Origin: Coemansia sp. RSA 922
Lineage: Eukaryota; Kickxellomycota; Kickxellomycetes; Kickxellales; Kickxellaceae
Reading direction: 5' to 3'
NCBI GenBank assembly: GCA_027577415.1
Contig: JANBQS010000010.1
Location: 1-64,000 of the forward strand
Length of the DNA: 64,000 nucleotides
The notes beneath the pieces are model-generated. The model was not told the DNA's origin and made no database searches. It worked only from the letters and a program-made list of their open reading frames with translations. The stretch's first letter is position 1, and each line of letters begins with the position of its first letter. Position numbers and translations under genes: made by a program. Below, piece by piece: positions 1 through 11,100 of this stretch.

Positions 1-1181
1 TTGATAATAGAGCCGTTGCCTTGGTCAAAATTCTGTACAAACTCTCCCTTGGGACACCGCCACTGCTTGACGTTATCGGAGCTGGCACTGGCGAATCCGA
101 ATTGGGTCGGGTGGAGGGCCAATGCGCGCACAGACTTTTTATGGTGCGTCAGAGTAGTCATAGATTTGCCCGCAGCGAGGTCCCACAGCCTGACCGTAGA
201 GTCCATAGATGCCGAGATGACCTGCGGATCGGCCTCCTGGCACTGCACCGAAGATATGGTCGATTTGTGGCCCGCCAAGACATGTACCTGTTGCTTTGTG
301 CGAATATCCCACACCCTTACCACAGAGTCTCTGCCGCCAGTAACTAAAAGATCAAGAACCGGGTGCAGTGCCAAAGTGTAGACGCCCGAGAGATGGCCGT
401 GATACTGTCTGACTACTTTGTTGGTCTCCAAGTCCCAGCACTTGACCTGCTTGTCCTCACCACATGAGAACAAATAAGGGTGGCGTGCCGATACAGCTAG
501 TCCGCGGACAGGCGATATGTGACCGGTGAGTGTGAGCTTCAGTGTGCCTGAGGCCAAGTCCCAGATTTTGATCGTGCGGTCGACTGAGCCCGAAGCGAAC
601 CACTTGTTGCCAGGCTCAACAGCCAACGAGCGGACCCATCCGATGTGGCCGCTGATAACCCGCATCATACGCCACGGCGCATGCCACTCAGGCTTCACAG
701 GCTCATAATTACGCTTACGCACCAAATGCTGTCCCGCGGCTGCTGCCGTTGCCTGGTCGTCATTTAACTGGCGGCTAGCCTTATCGGCAGCAGCCAAAAC
801 CAAGTCGCGAGTCGGCTGTTTCACTTTTTTGGTGGCCCGTGCCTTTGACTGCTTTCCCGATAGCCCGTCCAGCACCTTTTGCACCTCTTCGTCGACGTTT
901 GTAATATCCACGGGTGGTCTAGCGGTAGCGAGTGTAAGCTGCGTACTAGTTGACAGGTTGGAGGATTGTGTTCCGGGGTTTTCGGCGCCACGGGGCAATT
1001 CGCGTGTGAACATATATTCGTCGCGGTACTTTGTTGCTATGTTTGTGGAGCGGCTCTTCATGCGAGCATCGGCGGTGAGTGCGGGGGTCGATGTCCCCTG
1101 GAACAAACCATTGGTACCATGGACAACCGCTTGTACTAGCGGCTCTAGCGAGTACGCGGCTTGTGAATCAATAAAAGACAT
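1..1181 (-). CDS. PRP46: Pre-mRNA splicing factor PLRG1/Prp46 (WD40), 3' end beyond window
   Basis: The gene enters from the left edge and is read on the minus strand. 393 codons are visible from the ATG at 1181, with no stop before the edge. The first ~150 residues are low-complexity, then a WD40 propeller starts at a [24 protein letters not shown] segment typical of PLRG1/Prp46. Visible repeats include [20 protein letters not shown], a [12 protein letters not shown] blade, [11 protein letters not shown] and [10 protein letters not shown]. The order and wording of the blades match PLRG1, a core subunit of the Prp19/NineTeen complex that acts in spliceosome activation. The sequence stops in the sixth or seventh blade. 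The family is usually about 450-510 residues, so about 60-100 are missing. No intron is needed. Recognition is by sequence memory, not by search. Confidence 0.93.
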   Translation of the reverse strand, partial: MSFIDSQAAYSLEPLVQAVVHGTNGLFQGTSTPALTADARMKSRSTNIATKYRDEYMFTRELPRGAENPGTQSSNLSTSTQLTLATARPPVDITNVDEEVQKVLDGLSGKQSKARATKKVKQPTRDLVLAAADKASRQLNDDQATAAAAGQHLVRKRNYEPVKPEWHAPWRMMRVISGHIGWVRSLAVEPGNKWFASGSVDRTIKIWDLASGTLKLTLTGHISPVRGLAVSARHPYLFSCGEDKQVKCWDLETNKVVRQYHGHLSGVYTLALHPVLDLLVTGGRDSVVRVWDIRTKQQVHVLAGHKSTISSVQCQEADPQVISASMDSTVRLWDLAAGKSMTTLTHHKKSVRALALHPTQFGFASASSDNVKQWRCPKGEFVQNFDQGNGSII

Positions 1182-1563
1182 GGCGATAGAGAAAGAGTTG
1201 AGAATTAATAGCTGCAAATATTAATATTCTCGATAGAAAATACCCAGAATTTATAATTTTTATCAACAAAATATAAACTGTGGGTTATTCAAGTGATTGT
1301 CCGATTGAGTGTTATGAAAGCTTTTTATTTTTTTGACAAGCACATGTAAGATGCGAGGCGTCATACGCTAATGTCCGTGTGGCATGGCGCTAATGCACAT
1401 CAAAAAATTTGGATAGGGACGTACCCTGCTATTCCCCACAGTTAATTACGGCGAAAGTAAACGCAATAAAATAAAAAAGCAGGGACAAGAGCAAAATAAA
1501 AAAGTCGAGCTTTTGCACCTCAACTCTTGTATTTTTACTTTAATAGTTATTTTTTTTATCTCT
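1182..1563. promoter_or_regulatory. Divergent intergenic region between PRP46 and the 7-TM receptor
   Basis: This 382-bp AT-rich spacer separates two head-to-head genes and should hold both promoters. I see A/T-rich stretches (1320-1335, 1470-1505) but no clear TATA box or repeat shared with the island promoters. Confidence 0.5.
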
Positions 1564-2895
1564 ATGTCGTCCACAACCTTGTTGATGGACAGAGAGGCTC
1601 AAGACAACCCGTTCCAGCCATTGCTTCAAGAATCCACGCCATCTGCTTCCACCGAGCCCTCAACTTTACTATACAACCCAGTTGCTTTCAATGTACTTTT
1701 ACTGCTAAACGCGCTCAGCGTCCTGTGCAGCCTCGGCAGCGTTTTACTCTTGGTGTGTCTCCGTTACCAACGCGGACGGGTGTACCGATGGCAAACCCAA
1801 CCCGTGTCAATCCGGCTAATACTCTACGCAGCAATCATTGATATATTCTACTCTGCGTTCCGCGTCTACGACATGGCCATATCCCAGTCAGATACAAGGG
1901 CTGACAGCCAGGCTAACTGCCAAGCAGCAATGTTTGGCGTCACGTTTTTTGCCCTTTTATCTGTATTTGTACGTGCTCTGTTTTCCGCTCACCTCCACGC
2001 CGTAGTAGTCCACAAGTTAAACAAGCCACTGAGCTATGAGCGACGATTCATCATTGGCTCGTTTGTATTGGCCCTGTCCCTGGCATTATTACCGTTGACT
2101 AGATCCTCATATGCGTGGATCGAATATGACCCAACTTTGGGCTCTGGCCATTGCTCGTACTTTTCATTGAACTCTCTCCCACGCGGCCTAAAAATGTCAG
2201 AGTACAGTGCGGATGAGGCACGGCAAGCAGTGATTTCAGGCGTCCTGTGGTGTTGGGCCACGTATTTTGGCTGGCTGGCTCTGACAATTGCATACAGTAC
2301 ATTAGTCATTGGTGCAGTCATTTATCAGCTCTACGTTGAGCGACGACGCACTATGCAGCTCACAGCTCACCGCTACAACCAGCTACTTGACTCATATCCT
2401 ATAAAACAGGAAGAAATGCCTGATCACTCATCTTTGGTTTTTATTCGCAGCCTTGATGGTTTAGAGGTCTGGCGACTGGCAAGGCAGGTACTTCGTCGTG
2501 TGGCACAGTTTCCAGCAACAATCATTGTCTGTCATTCACTTGAGGTCGCCTGGGCAACAGCTACATTGGTCTGCATAATCCCTTTGGTTCGTCGTGATGC
2601 AACTGGAAGGAATAGCCATAGTGATCTAAAGATATTGTATGTCGCCATGCAGGTCATGTTGGCACTACAGGGCATTATCACACTATTGTCGTTATGCTTG
2701 GAACCAGCTGTCAAAGCATTGTTGGCTGAGTGGTGGCGGATTTGGCGCAACCGCAAACAGCGCAAAGCTGAAGTGGGTGAAGCAATACCAGAAATAACAC
2801 AAAGTCGGTTAGGCTCTTCTGGTCGAGTGGTATCGCTTGAGGCTATGCCATGGGATATTGTCATGTACCGAGCACCCACAGAAACCAGCCAATAA
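1564..2895 (+). CDS. Seven-transmembrane receptor-like protein (putative GPCR)
   Basis: 443 residues from the first ATG in frame (MSSTTLLMDREAQ); the frame is open to 1513 but only through a TTG. Seven hydrophobic segments are visible: LLLLNALSVLCSLGSVLLLV, a second around IILYAAIIDIFYSAF, a third beginning CQAAMFGVTFF, a fourth SFVLALSLALLPLT, a fifth SGVLWCWATYFGWLAL, a sixth IIVCHSLEVAWATATLVCII and a seventh YVAMQVMLALQGIITLLSL. The Cys opening segment three and the Cys of GHCSYF in the next extracellular loop could form the usual GPCR disulfide. A ~60-residue loop lies between segments five and six, and the C-terminal tail is basic (RNRKQRKAE). The layout suits a plasma-membrane receptor of the fungal secretin/cAMP-receptor-like groups, but I cannot assign a ligand or subfamily. 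Other 7-TM families are possible. Confidence 0.62.
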   Translation: MSSTTLLMDREAQDNPFQPLLQESTPSASTEPSTLLYNPVAFNVLLLLNALSVLCSLGSVLLLVCLRYQRGRVYRWQTQPVSIRLILYAAIIDIFYSAFRVYDMAISQSDTRADSQANCQAAMFGVTFFALLSVFVRALFSAHLHAVVVHKLNKPLSYERRFIIGSFVLALSLALLPLTRSSYAWIEYDPTLGSGHCSYFSLNSLPRGLKMSEYSADEARQAVISGVLWCWATYFGWLALTIAYSTLVIGAVIYQLYVERRRTMQLTAHRYNQLLDSYPIKQEEMPDHSSLVFIRSLDGLEVWRLARQVLRRVAQFPATIIVCHSLEVAWATATLVCIIPLVRRDATGRNSHSDLKILYVAMQVMLALQGIITLLSLCLEPAVKALLAEWWRIWRNRKQRKAEVGEAIPEITQSRLGSSGRVVSLEAMPWDIVMYRAPTETSQ

Positions 2896-3454
2896 ATTAT
2901 CTACTCCTTGGAGAAGATTGAGTTTTCTCATCATATGTAACATGCATGTATTGTATTCTTTTTGTGTTTTGAAATGATAAAATCAGCTTTTTCTAATATT
3001 GCCACTCTTTTGCATTCTCTCACCTTTTACATGAAGGATACTGTCTCTAGATATGAATTTTATCTGAAGCTAAGTGTGAGATAAAGAAAAGCAATTAAAT
3101 TATCCATCATGCAAGGCACAAGTCAAAGAACATGAATGTATTTCATAATATTAAAGAGGACTACTATTCAATAAGACTGACCAAGAAAGTTAAAGGTAAA
3201 TAATGAGAATGATGATATTCCACATCACTAATCCTAATAATAGGTGTAAGGCAACTCAAGTCTCATTCAAAACTTGATCAATGTAAACTATTAGACAAAC
3301 TTGTGTAGGAAATAAGCTGCTCCAAGTTTCCCCAATAACTCTCTCCAGCAGCTGGCAGATTTAACAGCTATCTGTACCAACGCTGCGGCTTAGTATCTGC
3401 TAGAATATTTAAAGAAGTAGCCTAAGTGGGCTGCAGCGATCTCCTACTATACAC

Positions 3455-3600
3455 GGACTTCTCTTCTACAGGAGAGTTAAGGGAGCACCGGTTTTTGCTA
3501 GAAATCCACATTTGTTTACTTTATATTCTCATATAACTCCACCTGTACCTGCTTACTACATATTAATGTGAGATATTCTTCTATCACTTAGTTATGAGTG
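3455..3600. repeat. Dispersed repeat, copy 1 (partner 13955-14105)
   Basis: Shares long identical stretches with 13955-14105 in the same orientation, including the TGCTAGAAATCCACAT block, TTATATTCTCATATAACTCC, CACCTGTACCT and TACATATTAATGTGA. Similarity ends sharply after a CACTTAGT string in both copies. I see no coding potential or terminal repeats. It could be part of a transposable element or of a segmental duplication. Confidence 0.7.
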
Positions 3601-3708
3601 TAGGATCGACAGATCGCATCGACGAGCGATCCCACATTTCGGTCACATGACCAGTCCACCGCCTAATTGAATGATACTCTAATGTGGATGACTAGCGCTA
3701 CTGCGCCA
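3598..3708 (-). other. Hairpin-rich segment with A-box-like motif, possible tRNA-derived SINE or ncRNA
   Basis: Three consecutive self-complementary segments are visible: 3598-3608 with 3627-3636, the perfect arms GGTCA/TGACC at 3641-3652, and AGTCCAC (3653) with GTGG..ACT (3684-3693). On the minus strand it opens with TGGCGCAGTAGCGC (3708-3695), which resembles a pol III A box. I could not fold a canonical cloverleaf or find a good B box. A decayed tRNA-derived element is the best guess. Confidence 0.25.
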
Positions 3709-3801
3709 CGACCTTAGTTATTTATTTAAGGAGCCATACACGGCACACCGGCTTAGGTTTCTTTATCCTTTAAATCACTTCTTATAGCTTTTATTATTTA
3801 T

Positions 3802-4215
3802 TTAATACGAGACATTAGAACGGTGACTTAGGCTAATGCCAAATAAGCTAGATACTACCCATCTACAATGAGGATGCTGGGATACGAGACTCTCAACCTT
3901 ATCAAATAAGTTCTGACCCAGATATGTCCCATTCCTAGCAGTGTTTAGCTCTGTGGAACTATCACAGAATAAATAAACATCTTGCTCTGTATTAGTTTCA
4001 GAAATTTTATATCTACGAATAGGTACTGTGGAATTACGCTATGTAATTACTGAAAAGTAAGTGTCACTACTTTTCTCAGCTTGTTTAGCTAGTATTTTTA
4101 TTGCCTTATTAATGGTTATTCCCTCTCTCGCAATACGTCCGGAAATATTTAATTTGCCCCCCACTTCGCAGGTGACAACATCGTAATAATAAAAAATAGG
4201 AATAGTGATACCCAT
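3802..4215 (-). pseudogene. Family 1 small-protein gene, copy 1, nonsense-disrupted
   Basis: Reads MGITIPIFYYYDVV from an ATG at 4215, in line with the family N-terminus M-x-I-P-I-x-P-x-YYYYAV. It is closest to copy 4 (14638-14991): both carry an INxAIKILAK-type helix segment. A TAG at 4039-4041 ends the frame after 58 residues. The same frame then continues with recognisable family sequence (a DVYLF motif where intact copies have NVYLF) to a stop at 3802. One nonsense codon therefore explains the break. An alternative view is a genuine 58-residue product. A family-type leader lies just upstream, ending in TTCTTGCACA before the ATG. Function unknown. Confidence 0.75.
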
Positions 4216-5139
4216 TGTGCAAGAATATAATAGTTTGATTGAGATATGTTGTAGTGAGTGTTTAGAGTGTAGCTAGGAGTGGCAGCCGATCGCTTTTTAG
4301 AGCAGAAGAGAAAAATAAAATCCTCACCTGTTAGATGCCAGAGGAGAAATGTTGGGCAGTCAAGCAAGAAAAATGCTTTCTAGAATATGCGAACATGCAA
4401 ATAAAAAATTTGGGGATGGAAAAACGCTTGCTTGCTTTGAAACTAAGGAAATACATGGTGGAGTAGAGACTTTAAACTGCTGAAGTGCTTCTTTTTTGGC
4501 CAACTGCTGGCCGCGCTTCCCCATCCACCTCCTTTGCCAGCAGTGAATGAACGGAAAAATCGTGAAGGGCTTTTGTTTGCTTCCTTTATTTCAAAGAAAA
4601 CACGTGTTTACATGGAGACTTTCTATTGAAATTGGTGCTGACTACGGCTCCACACTTAGTATTGTCTGCCTCTTTTCCTTTCTAGCTAACTGATTAGGGT
4701 ACTGCTCCCTACACTTGGACATTTGTGTTTCTTCTGAATTGCAGCAGCGACTAACCTGTTAGTTGTTTTATGAGTATAGTTTATTACTTTATTTACTCTC
4801 AAGATTATAGTCAAGTAGGTTTATTGGCCATAGGTAATAAAGATATAATAGAAGAACAAATAGACACTATTAAACCATACAGTTGCCATAACAAACCAAG
4901 GGCAAATGAGTTAGCATTCATATAATCCAAAGTAATAGAAACCAAGACACTGCTCTGAACTCTGTCAGTATAAACTATTCAACCCATTACAAGAAAATCT
5001 AGATCTTAGAATTACTAATTAACTAACTAATACCCTGTGTATATGTACAAGCACTTAATAAAACAGAGTGCTTATAATTTATGGCACGTCGTACTATACG
5101 TTAATTTATTGTCATAGAGAATAGCCATGGTGTTAAGTA
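4216..5139. other. Upstream flank of copy 1 and downstream flank of copy 2
   Basis: 4216-4660 is the promoter side of copy 1. It holds a weak TATA-like box and degraded regulatory units with TTCAAAG-type half-sites and CACGTG near 4600. About 4740-5070 is the conserved 3' flank of family 1, nearly co-linear with 15370-15690. No gene is seen. Confidence 0.6.
4740..5070 (-). repeat. Conserved 3' flank of family 1 units (copy A)
   Basis: Aligns almost continuously with 15370-15690 and, in its last part, with about 12318-12470. Shared strings include TAGTTGTTTTATGA, AAATAGACACTATTAAACC, ATAATCCAAAGTAATAGAAA and ACAGAGTGCTTA. All three lie immediately downstream of a minus-strand family 1 gene. 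The duplicated unit therefore extends past the coding end by more than 300 bp. Confidence 0.8.
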
Positions 5140-5492
5140 TTATTTCTTATTCCAGTGGTCATAATTTTCTGCCAGGAACAAAAAGTGAGCACTCAGCTCT
5201 TTCTCCTGATTTCTACACCTTGTCGCAATATCAATCATATCATCATTAGTGCCAAAAAATAAAAAAAAAACCTTTCTTCTTTGCCTACTTCTTCCAATTT
5301 ATTAATTGGACAAAACTTATTCTCCCAAACAACTGGGAAGTTATGAATGTCATGCCCAGTATATTTCCTTAGCTCTTTAACGACCTCCCCAATTTCGCGC
5401 TCCCCCCTTTCAACGCGCCTCATAACTGACAGAGCTGACTGACTAATTTCAAAAGCATAGTAATACTCAGTAGAAAAGATAGGGATACTCAT
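5140..5492 (-). pseudogene. Family 1 small-protein gene, copy 2, frameshifted at a poly-T run
   Basis: Starts MSIPIFSTEYYYAFE at the ATG at 5492 and resembles copies 3 and 5 (an FPVVWENKF segment against PIFWENSL in copy 3). In the sense strand a T10 run at about 5261-5270, exactly where the family encodes its FLYFG/FFFG motif, puts the rest out of frame. As printed the frame ends at 5235. One base more, or two fewer, in the run would reconnect it to a family-like C-terminus with a stop at 5140. The core promoter (GCTATAAAAAGC about 85 bp upstream) and leader are intact. It may be a recent pseudogene, a length-polymorphic allele or a homopolymer sequencing error. Confidence 0.75.
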
Positions 5493-5659
5493 AGTGCAAG
5501 AATATAATAATTTAATAGAGATGAGTTGTGGTGCGTGTTTGGAGTGTAGCAAGAGGTGGCAGTAGCTCGCTTTTTATAGCAAGGAAGAATAAATTTCCCT
5601 AGCTGGCTGCATGAAAGTGCCAGGCGGGGTAGGCTGTGCAGTCTAGCAAAAAACATTTC

Positions 5660-6235
5660 TTCTAGAATATGCGAAAATAGCAAGAAAATTGGGAATGAAG
5701 AAACGCTTGCTTGCTTTGTTTCAAAGAAAACACGTGGTGTAGTAGAGACTTTCAGCTGCTTGCTGAGTGCGCTTTTCTTCTCTTCCTTCTTCAGAAATAG
5801 CAAACAAGCAAAAACAAATTGGGGATGGTGAATTGCTTGCTTCTTTGAAACAAAGGAAACACGTGATGGAGTACAGACTTTCAGCTGCTGAAGTGCTTCA
5901 TTTTTGGCTGACTGCTGGCTGCACTTTCCCATCCTCCTCCTTCAGCAGCGAAAGAACAGAAAAATTGGGGGTGAATAGCTTGCTTCCTTTGCTTCAAAGG
6001 AAACACAGGGCGAATTAGAGACTTTCAGCAAGCAGCTGAGTGCACTTTTCCTCTCTTCCTTCTTCAGAAATAGAGAGCAAGCAAAAAAAAAAACAAATGG
6101 GGAGGGTAATTAGCTTCCTTTGTTTCAAAGAAAATACGAGGTGAGGTGGAGACTTTAAGCTGCACAAGTGCTTCTTTTTTGGTTGACTGCTGGCTGCACT
6201 TTCTCACCCGTCTTCAGCAGCAGCAGTGAATGAGC
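5660..6235 (-). repeat. Tandem array of ~145-bp regulatory units upstream of copy 2
   Basis: Four imperfect units begin near 5660, 5805, 5950 and 6070. Each holds AATTGGGG(A/G), then a TTCCTTTG-TTT-CAAAGGAA-type palindrome or variant (5984-6002 has perfect arms with a CTT spacer; 6115-6133; reversed AAA spacer at 5841-5858), usually followed by AAACACGTG or a variant, then GAGACTTTCAGCTGC and AGTGC. The array sits directly behind the TATA core promoter of copy 2, so it is probably an upstream activating or repressing array. Related units occur upstream of copies 3, 4, 9, 10 and 11. Confidence 0.7.
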
Positions 6236-6250
6236 AGAACACTAGAGACT

Positions 6251-8137
6251 TTGATTTTGCCTCAAAGCTGACAATGGCCACCACCACTCAGCTATTTACC
6301 TTACTCCTAAGATGCTCGCCCATGCCTATTCGCAGCAGGGATTGAATCATTGGATATCCATTACTCTCTACTTTTTAGACAATTAGTTATTGCGAATACA
6401 TCTCTATTGGATAGTTCTTGGATAATGTGGTTTGCAAGTAGATATAAGAGCAAGTATAGTGTTATATTTTGCGAATGTGAAGAATAGCAAACTAGCGAGT
6501 CCCTTTTCCTATGTTGTGGAGAAGTGGGCTATACCTACTGGCCCACTCAGCGATTGCCCTGCCCACCTTTGGCCACAGGTCAGTGCATCTCAATAAATAT
6601 AGTTGAGTGGCTACAGCATATGCCACCAGATCTAATCAACAATTAAGTGAGCATTAATAGTAAACTTGTGCCTTTGTTGCAGCTGAGTGACCACTGTTGT
6701 TAGGGCTATAGTCGGAGTGTAGAAAAAATTATAGTTGATGTATTTGCGCTATTAGGATGTTCATATCTGTTTGGGCAACAGCTGAGCACCTTTGACGAAG
6801 CGCGAGTAGAGTGAACTTTTTTAAAAGAGCAAAAAAAAAAAAGTACATGTATTAAAGCATATTAAAAAGAGAGAACGATTAAACCAGTATCAAACTTGCA
6901 ACAGGACGTTGTACATAAGGCCATCTTTGGATGCTTATATTGTCACATTTAGGAGGAACCAGACAAACGTAGCATCTGTGTTGTGAGGGCATAAGATTTC
7001 CTTTTGTGAACTTTTTTTGTTTTGTCATTGGTAGATGGGGCAGAGTGCTTGCAGTCAGTATTTTAGAGATGGTCACCAGAATGCTAAGAGATCCCCAGTT
7101 GGCAGTACGTGGGCTGTCAGGCCAGTTGCTAACATCACACGTTCCTGGAAGCATGCATAATTGCTGCAGAAAACAACGTGGCTTGGTTATCAACGTTTAG
7201 GATATGGAAAAAGTTGAAACACAAATAAAGTATATAGTAATAAAGAGAATATAGCAACATATACATTATGTTTTAACTTCTGCCACTTATCATAACGTCG
7301 ATAGTTGCGTCTAATAGCCGCCTGAAGGTGCTGACACCAAATTGTTTATGTACCGCCTATTTCATAATATCCCAAAAAATGGGGTAATTGGTAATGTAGT
7401 ATATTTATGTCAAGAGGTTCAGGCAGACTGCGCAAACAACTGAGAGCAATAAGGGATAGACCACTTTATAGCATTATTACCCGTGGTGCAACAATGGCAA
7501 TAGAGCGAGAAATCCTTTATTGCAATCAATTGCTCCGCAGTCAGCCATCCAAGATATTTAGAAACAAAATCCACTTGAGAAGTTTTCATAGGCTTTCTTT
7601 AAAACTACAAACAAACAAAAATGGTGATGAAGTGGTAAAAGCAATGATGGGAGCAATATTTTGGGCTAACCAGTTAAATTGCTGATTTTTCAAAAGTTGG
7701 TTATATACATATTGGGGCTGGTTAGTCAAAAACGCTGATTCCACTGTTACCATTTTAACTAGCTATTTTTTTGGTTGACATTGTAAAATGTGGATGTGTA
7801 ATTGGTAGGGCTACATAATTACATTGTTTACCAATTACACCTTCTCTTATTTAGTCCTCCAAAACAACGCTGAATACACACCTATGACTCACTTGAAACA
7901 ATAAACCTATGAGACCTCCGATTAGTCGAGTATGCTTACAATTTTGAAAGATAAAAAAATAAAAGAGTATGGAGACGAAGGAGAGATGTTTCACAGGATC
8001 TTTCCTACTATTTATACTCGAAAGTAAGCCACTGCAAAAAAAAAAAAATTCTTCTCTTTTTCAATAAAGCAGAGGGGGGGTTCCAAAATTGAGAGAGTAA
8101 CATTTTTTTAAAAAGACATTTAAAAAATATTATTTTC
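6251..8137. other. AT-rich spacer, no convincing gene
   Basis: The first ~100 bp still resembles the flank seen near 36000-36060 (TTTGCCTCAAAGCT and CTCCTAAGATGCTCGCC against CTCCTAGGGGTGTTCGCC). On the minus strand at 6879-7193 a frame contains HRCYVCLVPPKC followed by QRWPYV, which faintly resembles the Cys-rich end of piggyBac-type transposases. It lacks the second cysteine pair and is at best a relic. An isolated 92-codon ATG frame at 7407-7685 has no recognisable domain. The rest is low-complexity A/T. Confidence 0.4.
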
Positions 8138-11100
8138 TTAGGCACGCTCTTCAATAGCCTCATTAATCATTTCAATAGCGCGGTCAACTTCATTACGCGG
8201 ACCAGTGATAGAGACCCAAGGAGACTGAGAACCACGAGCAGGCACAGAGACATCACAGGTAGTAGCATCACGGATCTTTGCGATCATAGCACCCTGCTTA
8301 CCAATAATATGACGATGGCTCCTAGGATCAACACGCAGACGCGCATCAACCGACTCCACAGTATCAGCCAACGCCAAGTTCACAGCATCCACGGCAGCAG
8401 GCAATTTAGAGGCCTCACCACGCAAAATCCACTCAGCCGACAAGCCGTCCAAAGCCACAGTAAGATAAACCAAATCGTCCACAGAGTCCTCGTCAAAAGC
8501 AGGTTTGGCAGGTGCACGATCTACATGGGCGGCATCGACCTGAACGCCAAACTCCGAGCGCATACGACGCCATAAAGCTGATGTGCGACCGCCCAAACGT
8601 TGGTGTTGAGCCAAAGTGACAGAAACTTTTGTCTCTTCACGCACTAACGCCAATAGTGCTGCGGAAGCGGCTTCGCAATTATCGGGTAGGCCAGAAATTT
8701 TGACATTGGACTCGTTGCCACGACGTGGGAAATTAATCTCAACATCGTGCATCTCCTGCAATTGCTTCAAGTGCGAGCCACCACGACCAATAACAAAGGC
8801 GTGCTGGGATACTGGAATACTCACAGATACGGTGACTTGGCGCTCGCGCTCGGCAACTAGCTCTTCGATGCGCTGGCGGACAGCCTCGACAATAATGCGG
8901 TCTCCCTTCAGACGCACTGACTCAGAGTCTGTGGATCCATTGCGTGGGAACTGCACGCGGCAGGAGCCAGCTCCAGTGGCATCAGGGTCACCACCGGCCT
9001 GGGTGACGAGCTCGCGGACGCGGGTACCACCGGCACCAATCAAATAGCGGTGGTGCTTGACAGGTACAATAACGACCTCGTCGGCCTGGGCCTGCTGCTC
9101 AGCAACAACAGCTTCGATGGCGGCGCGGGCCTGGGCAACACCCGCGCGGGTACCGACAATAGTAACGTCGACAGTAGACCCGGTGTTATCACCGAGATCG
9201 ATGCGCGTGTCGCTAGCGTCCTTGATCTCGCCAATACGCGACCCAGCACGACCCACGACATGTGGGAGGCAGTCGGCAGGAACAGTGAATTTCACAGTAT
9301 GGCCGTGCTCGACCTCATAGGCGGCCAGCTCCAATAGCTCGGACTTTGCTGCAGCCACGCCGCTGCGGCCACCGCGGATCCTAATCTCATCAGCACCCAG
9401 TGGCTCATCGTCGGAATCGTGTTTGGGGAACTGGATACGCACATGATACTTGTCGCCCAGCCGCTTGACAAACTTGCCACCGCTTCCAATCAGCGCCCGA
9501 TGAAGTTCAGCCAATACCGTTATGGTCTCTGAGGTCTCGTCGGCAAGGCGCTCAATCAGCGCGGAGATCTCCGCACTGACAGCATCGACGTCAGCGCGTG
9601 TACCAACGATACGCACAGAGCTGTCGCCCACGTCGATGGTGACTTCGCGTCCAGCCCGCAGTTTCTTCAGAGTTTCGCCGCCACGACCCACAACCCGTGC
9701 CACGAGTCCCTGGGGCACAGCAATGTCGTTGCGGAATGAGCGTAGCGCCAGGTTGGCTGCCGCCTGCGCCACGCGGCGCTCTAGCTCGGATACCACGCGC
9801 GCAGCAGCGTCGGCAGGACCCCGCACCTCGACCGAGTCGGCGGCCAGCACGTCGTCTTTCTTCGGCGTCACGCGCGAGTTAGCCGGCACCTCAACACTAG
9901 CCACCGAGCCGAACCTCAACACCACGCGGCTCGCGCCCTCATTGGCACTGGCGGCCTTGAGCAGGGACTCGAGGCCAGCGGCCATCGCAGCTTGCTGGGC
10001 CACGGGCACCTGCGTGACAAGCGTGACGGGCTGCTCGGCGACGGCCAGCGTGGAGCGGAACTCCTCCAAAGTCTGCCTTAGGAGCTCGCGTGTTTTGCGC
10101 TCGCGCTCGCCGGCATCAGGGATGCGGTCGACGTCGGGGTTGAATCCCTCGTACACGACCAGGACTCCTCCTGTCGGCGACAGCAGCGTGTACACGGAGC
10201 GCACGGTTTGCAGACGGCCGACGCTCTCCGCCAGCATTGACACTTGGTGCGGCTCGACGTCGATGCCGTTAAAGTGGTGCGGTGGGAACGCAGCAAACAG
10301 GCTGGCCAGCGCCGCGTGCGCGCCAGCAACAGCGGCGGGCGTGGGCGCTGTGATCTCGATGACAAGCTGCGCTGCGTCCGTAGCAGCGGCAATGGCAGCA
10401 GGCGTGGCCACACGCAACACTGCGCCAAACTCGCTCTCAATACGGCGGAACCGCGCGCGATCGTGGAAATACCGTAGTGCGCGCTGTGCGTACAACAGCG
10501 GGCGGCCGTAGGCGGGGCCAGCAGCCAGGGCCGGGTCAAAAGTGTCAATGGCCAGGGACGCAGCACGCTCCAGAACCATCTGCACAGCGTGCGGCAGGTC
10601 AGCAGCCGACCCGCGCACGGAGATTTGGTCGCTGGCCGCACGCGGCGCCGGCACCATAACACTGCACCCGGTCGCCAGTACAATATCGCGCAGGCCGCTG
10701 CCCTTGTCGCCCACGACAAAGCGGTGCTGTCTTTTAGCCACCGCCACGCTCAGCACTTGCGACCCGCTCATCACCATATTAGTGGCTTCGCGGATATGCG
10801 CACACGCCGCCTGCACAGCCGCCCGCTCGCCAGCAACACCAATCGCCACTGACGCGTCCAGCGGCCCCGGAATGCGCAGCGTCACCCCGGGATGCGCAGC
10901 CTGCAGGGCCCTGAGCCCCGCGCCGCCCTTGCCCACCAGCAGCGCGTGCGCGTCCCTGGGCACAGTCTCGAACGCCACCCTCCGCGTCGTGCGCTTGTCA
11001 GCCGCCGCCTCAACCATCGCCACAGCAGCCGCCACGCTCACGGCGTCGCCACTCACGCTGACGTCAATGGTGGCAAATTCCCCAGAGTCAAACGCATCGC

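Larger units (their letters stand above)
2896..3801. other. AT-rich island DNA with a repeat and a structured segment
   Basis: No gene is visible. It holds one member of a repeat pair (about 3455-3600, listed separately) and a hairpin-rich segment at 3598-3708 with a tRNA A-box-like string on the minus strand. The rest is AT-rich unique DNA following the receptor gene. Confidence 0.5.

Noticed and set aside
6879..7193. HRCYVC...KC frame as a piggyBac-type transposase end
   Set aside because: Second Cys pair missing and no upstream catalytic region; kept only as a remark in the spacer entry.
7407..7685. 92-codon ATG frame, basic protein, first thought histone-like
   Set aside because: The resemblance to a histone fold did not hold along the sequence; no promoter of the island type; likely chance frame in AT-rich DNA.
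9522..10511. 329-codon plus-strand frame opposite the vigilin gene
   Set aside because: Low-complexity Ser/Ala/Arg translation, complementary to KH domains.
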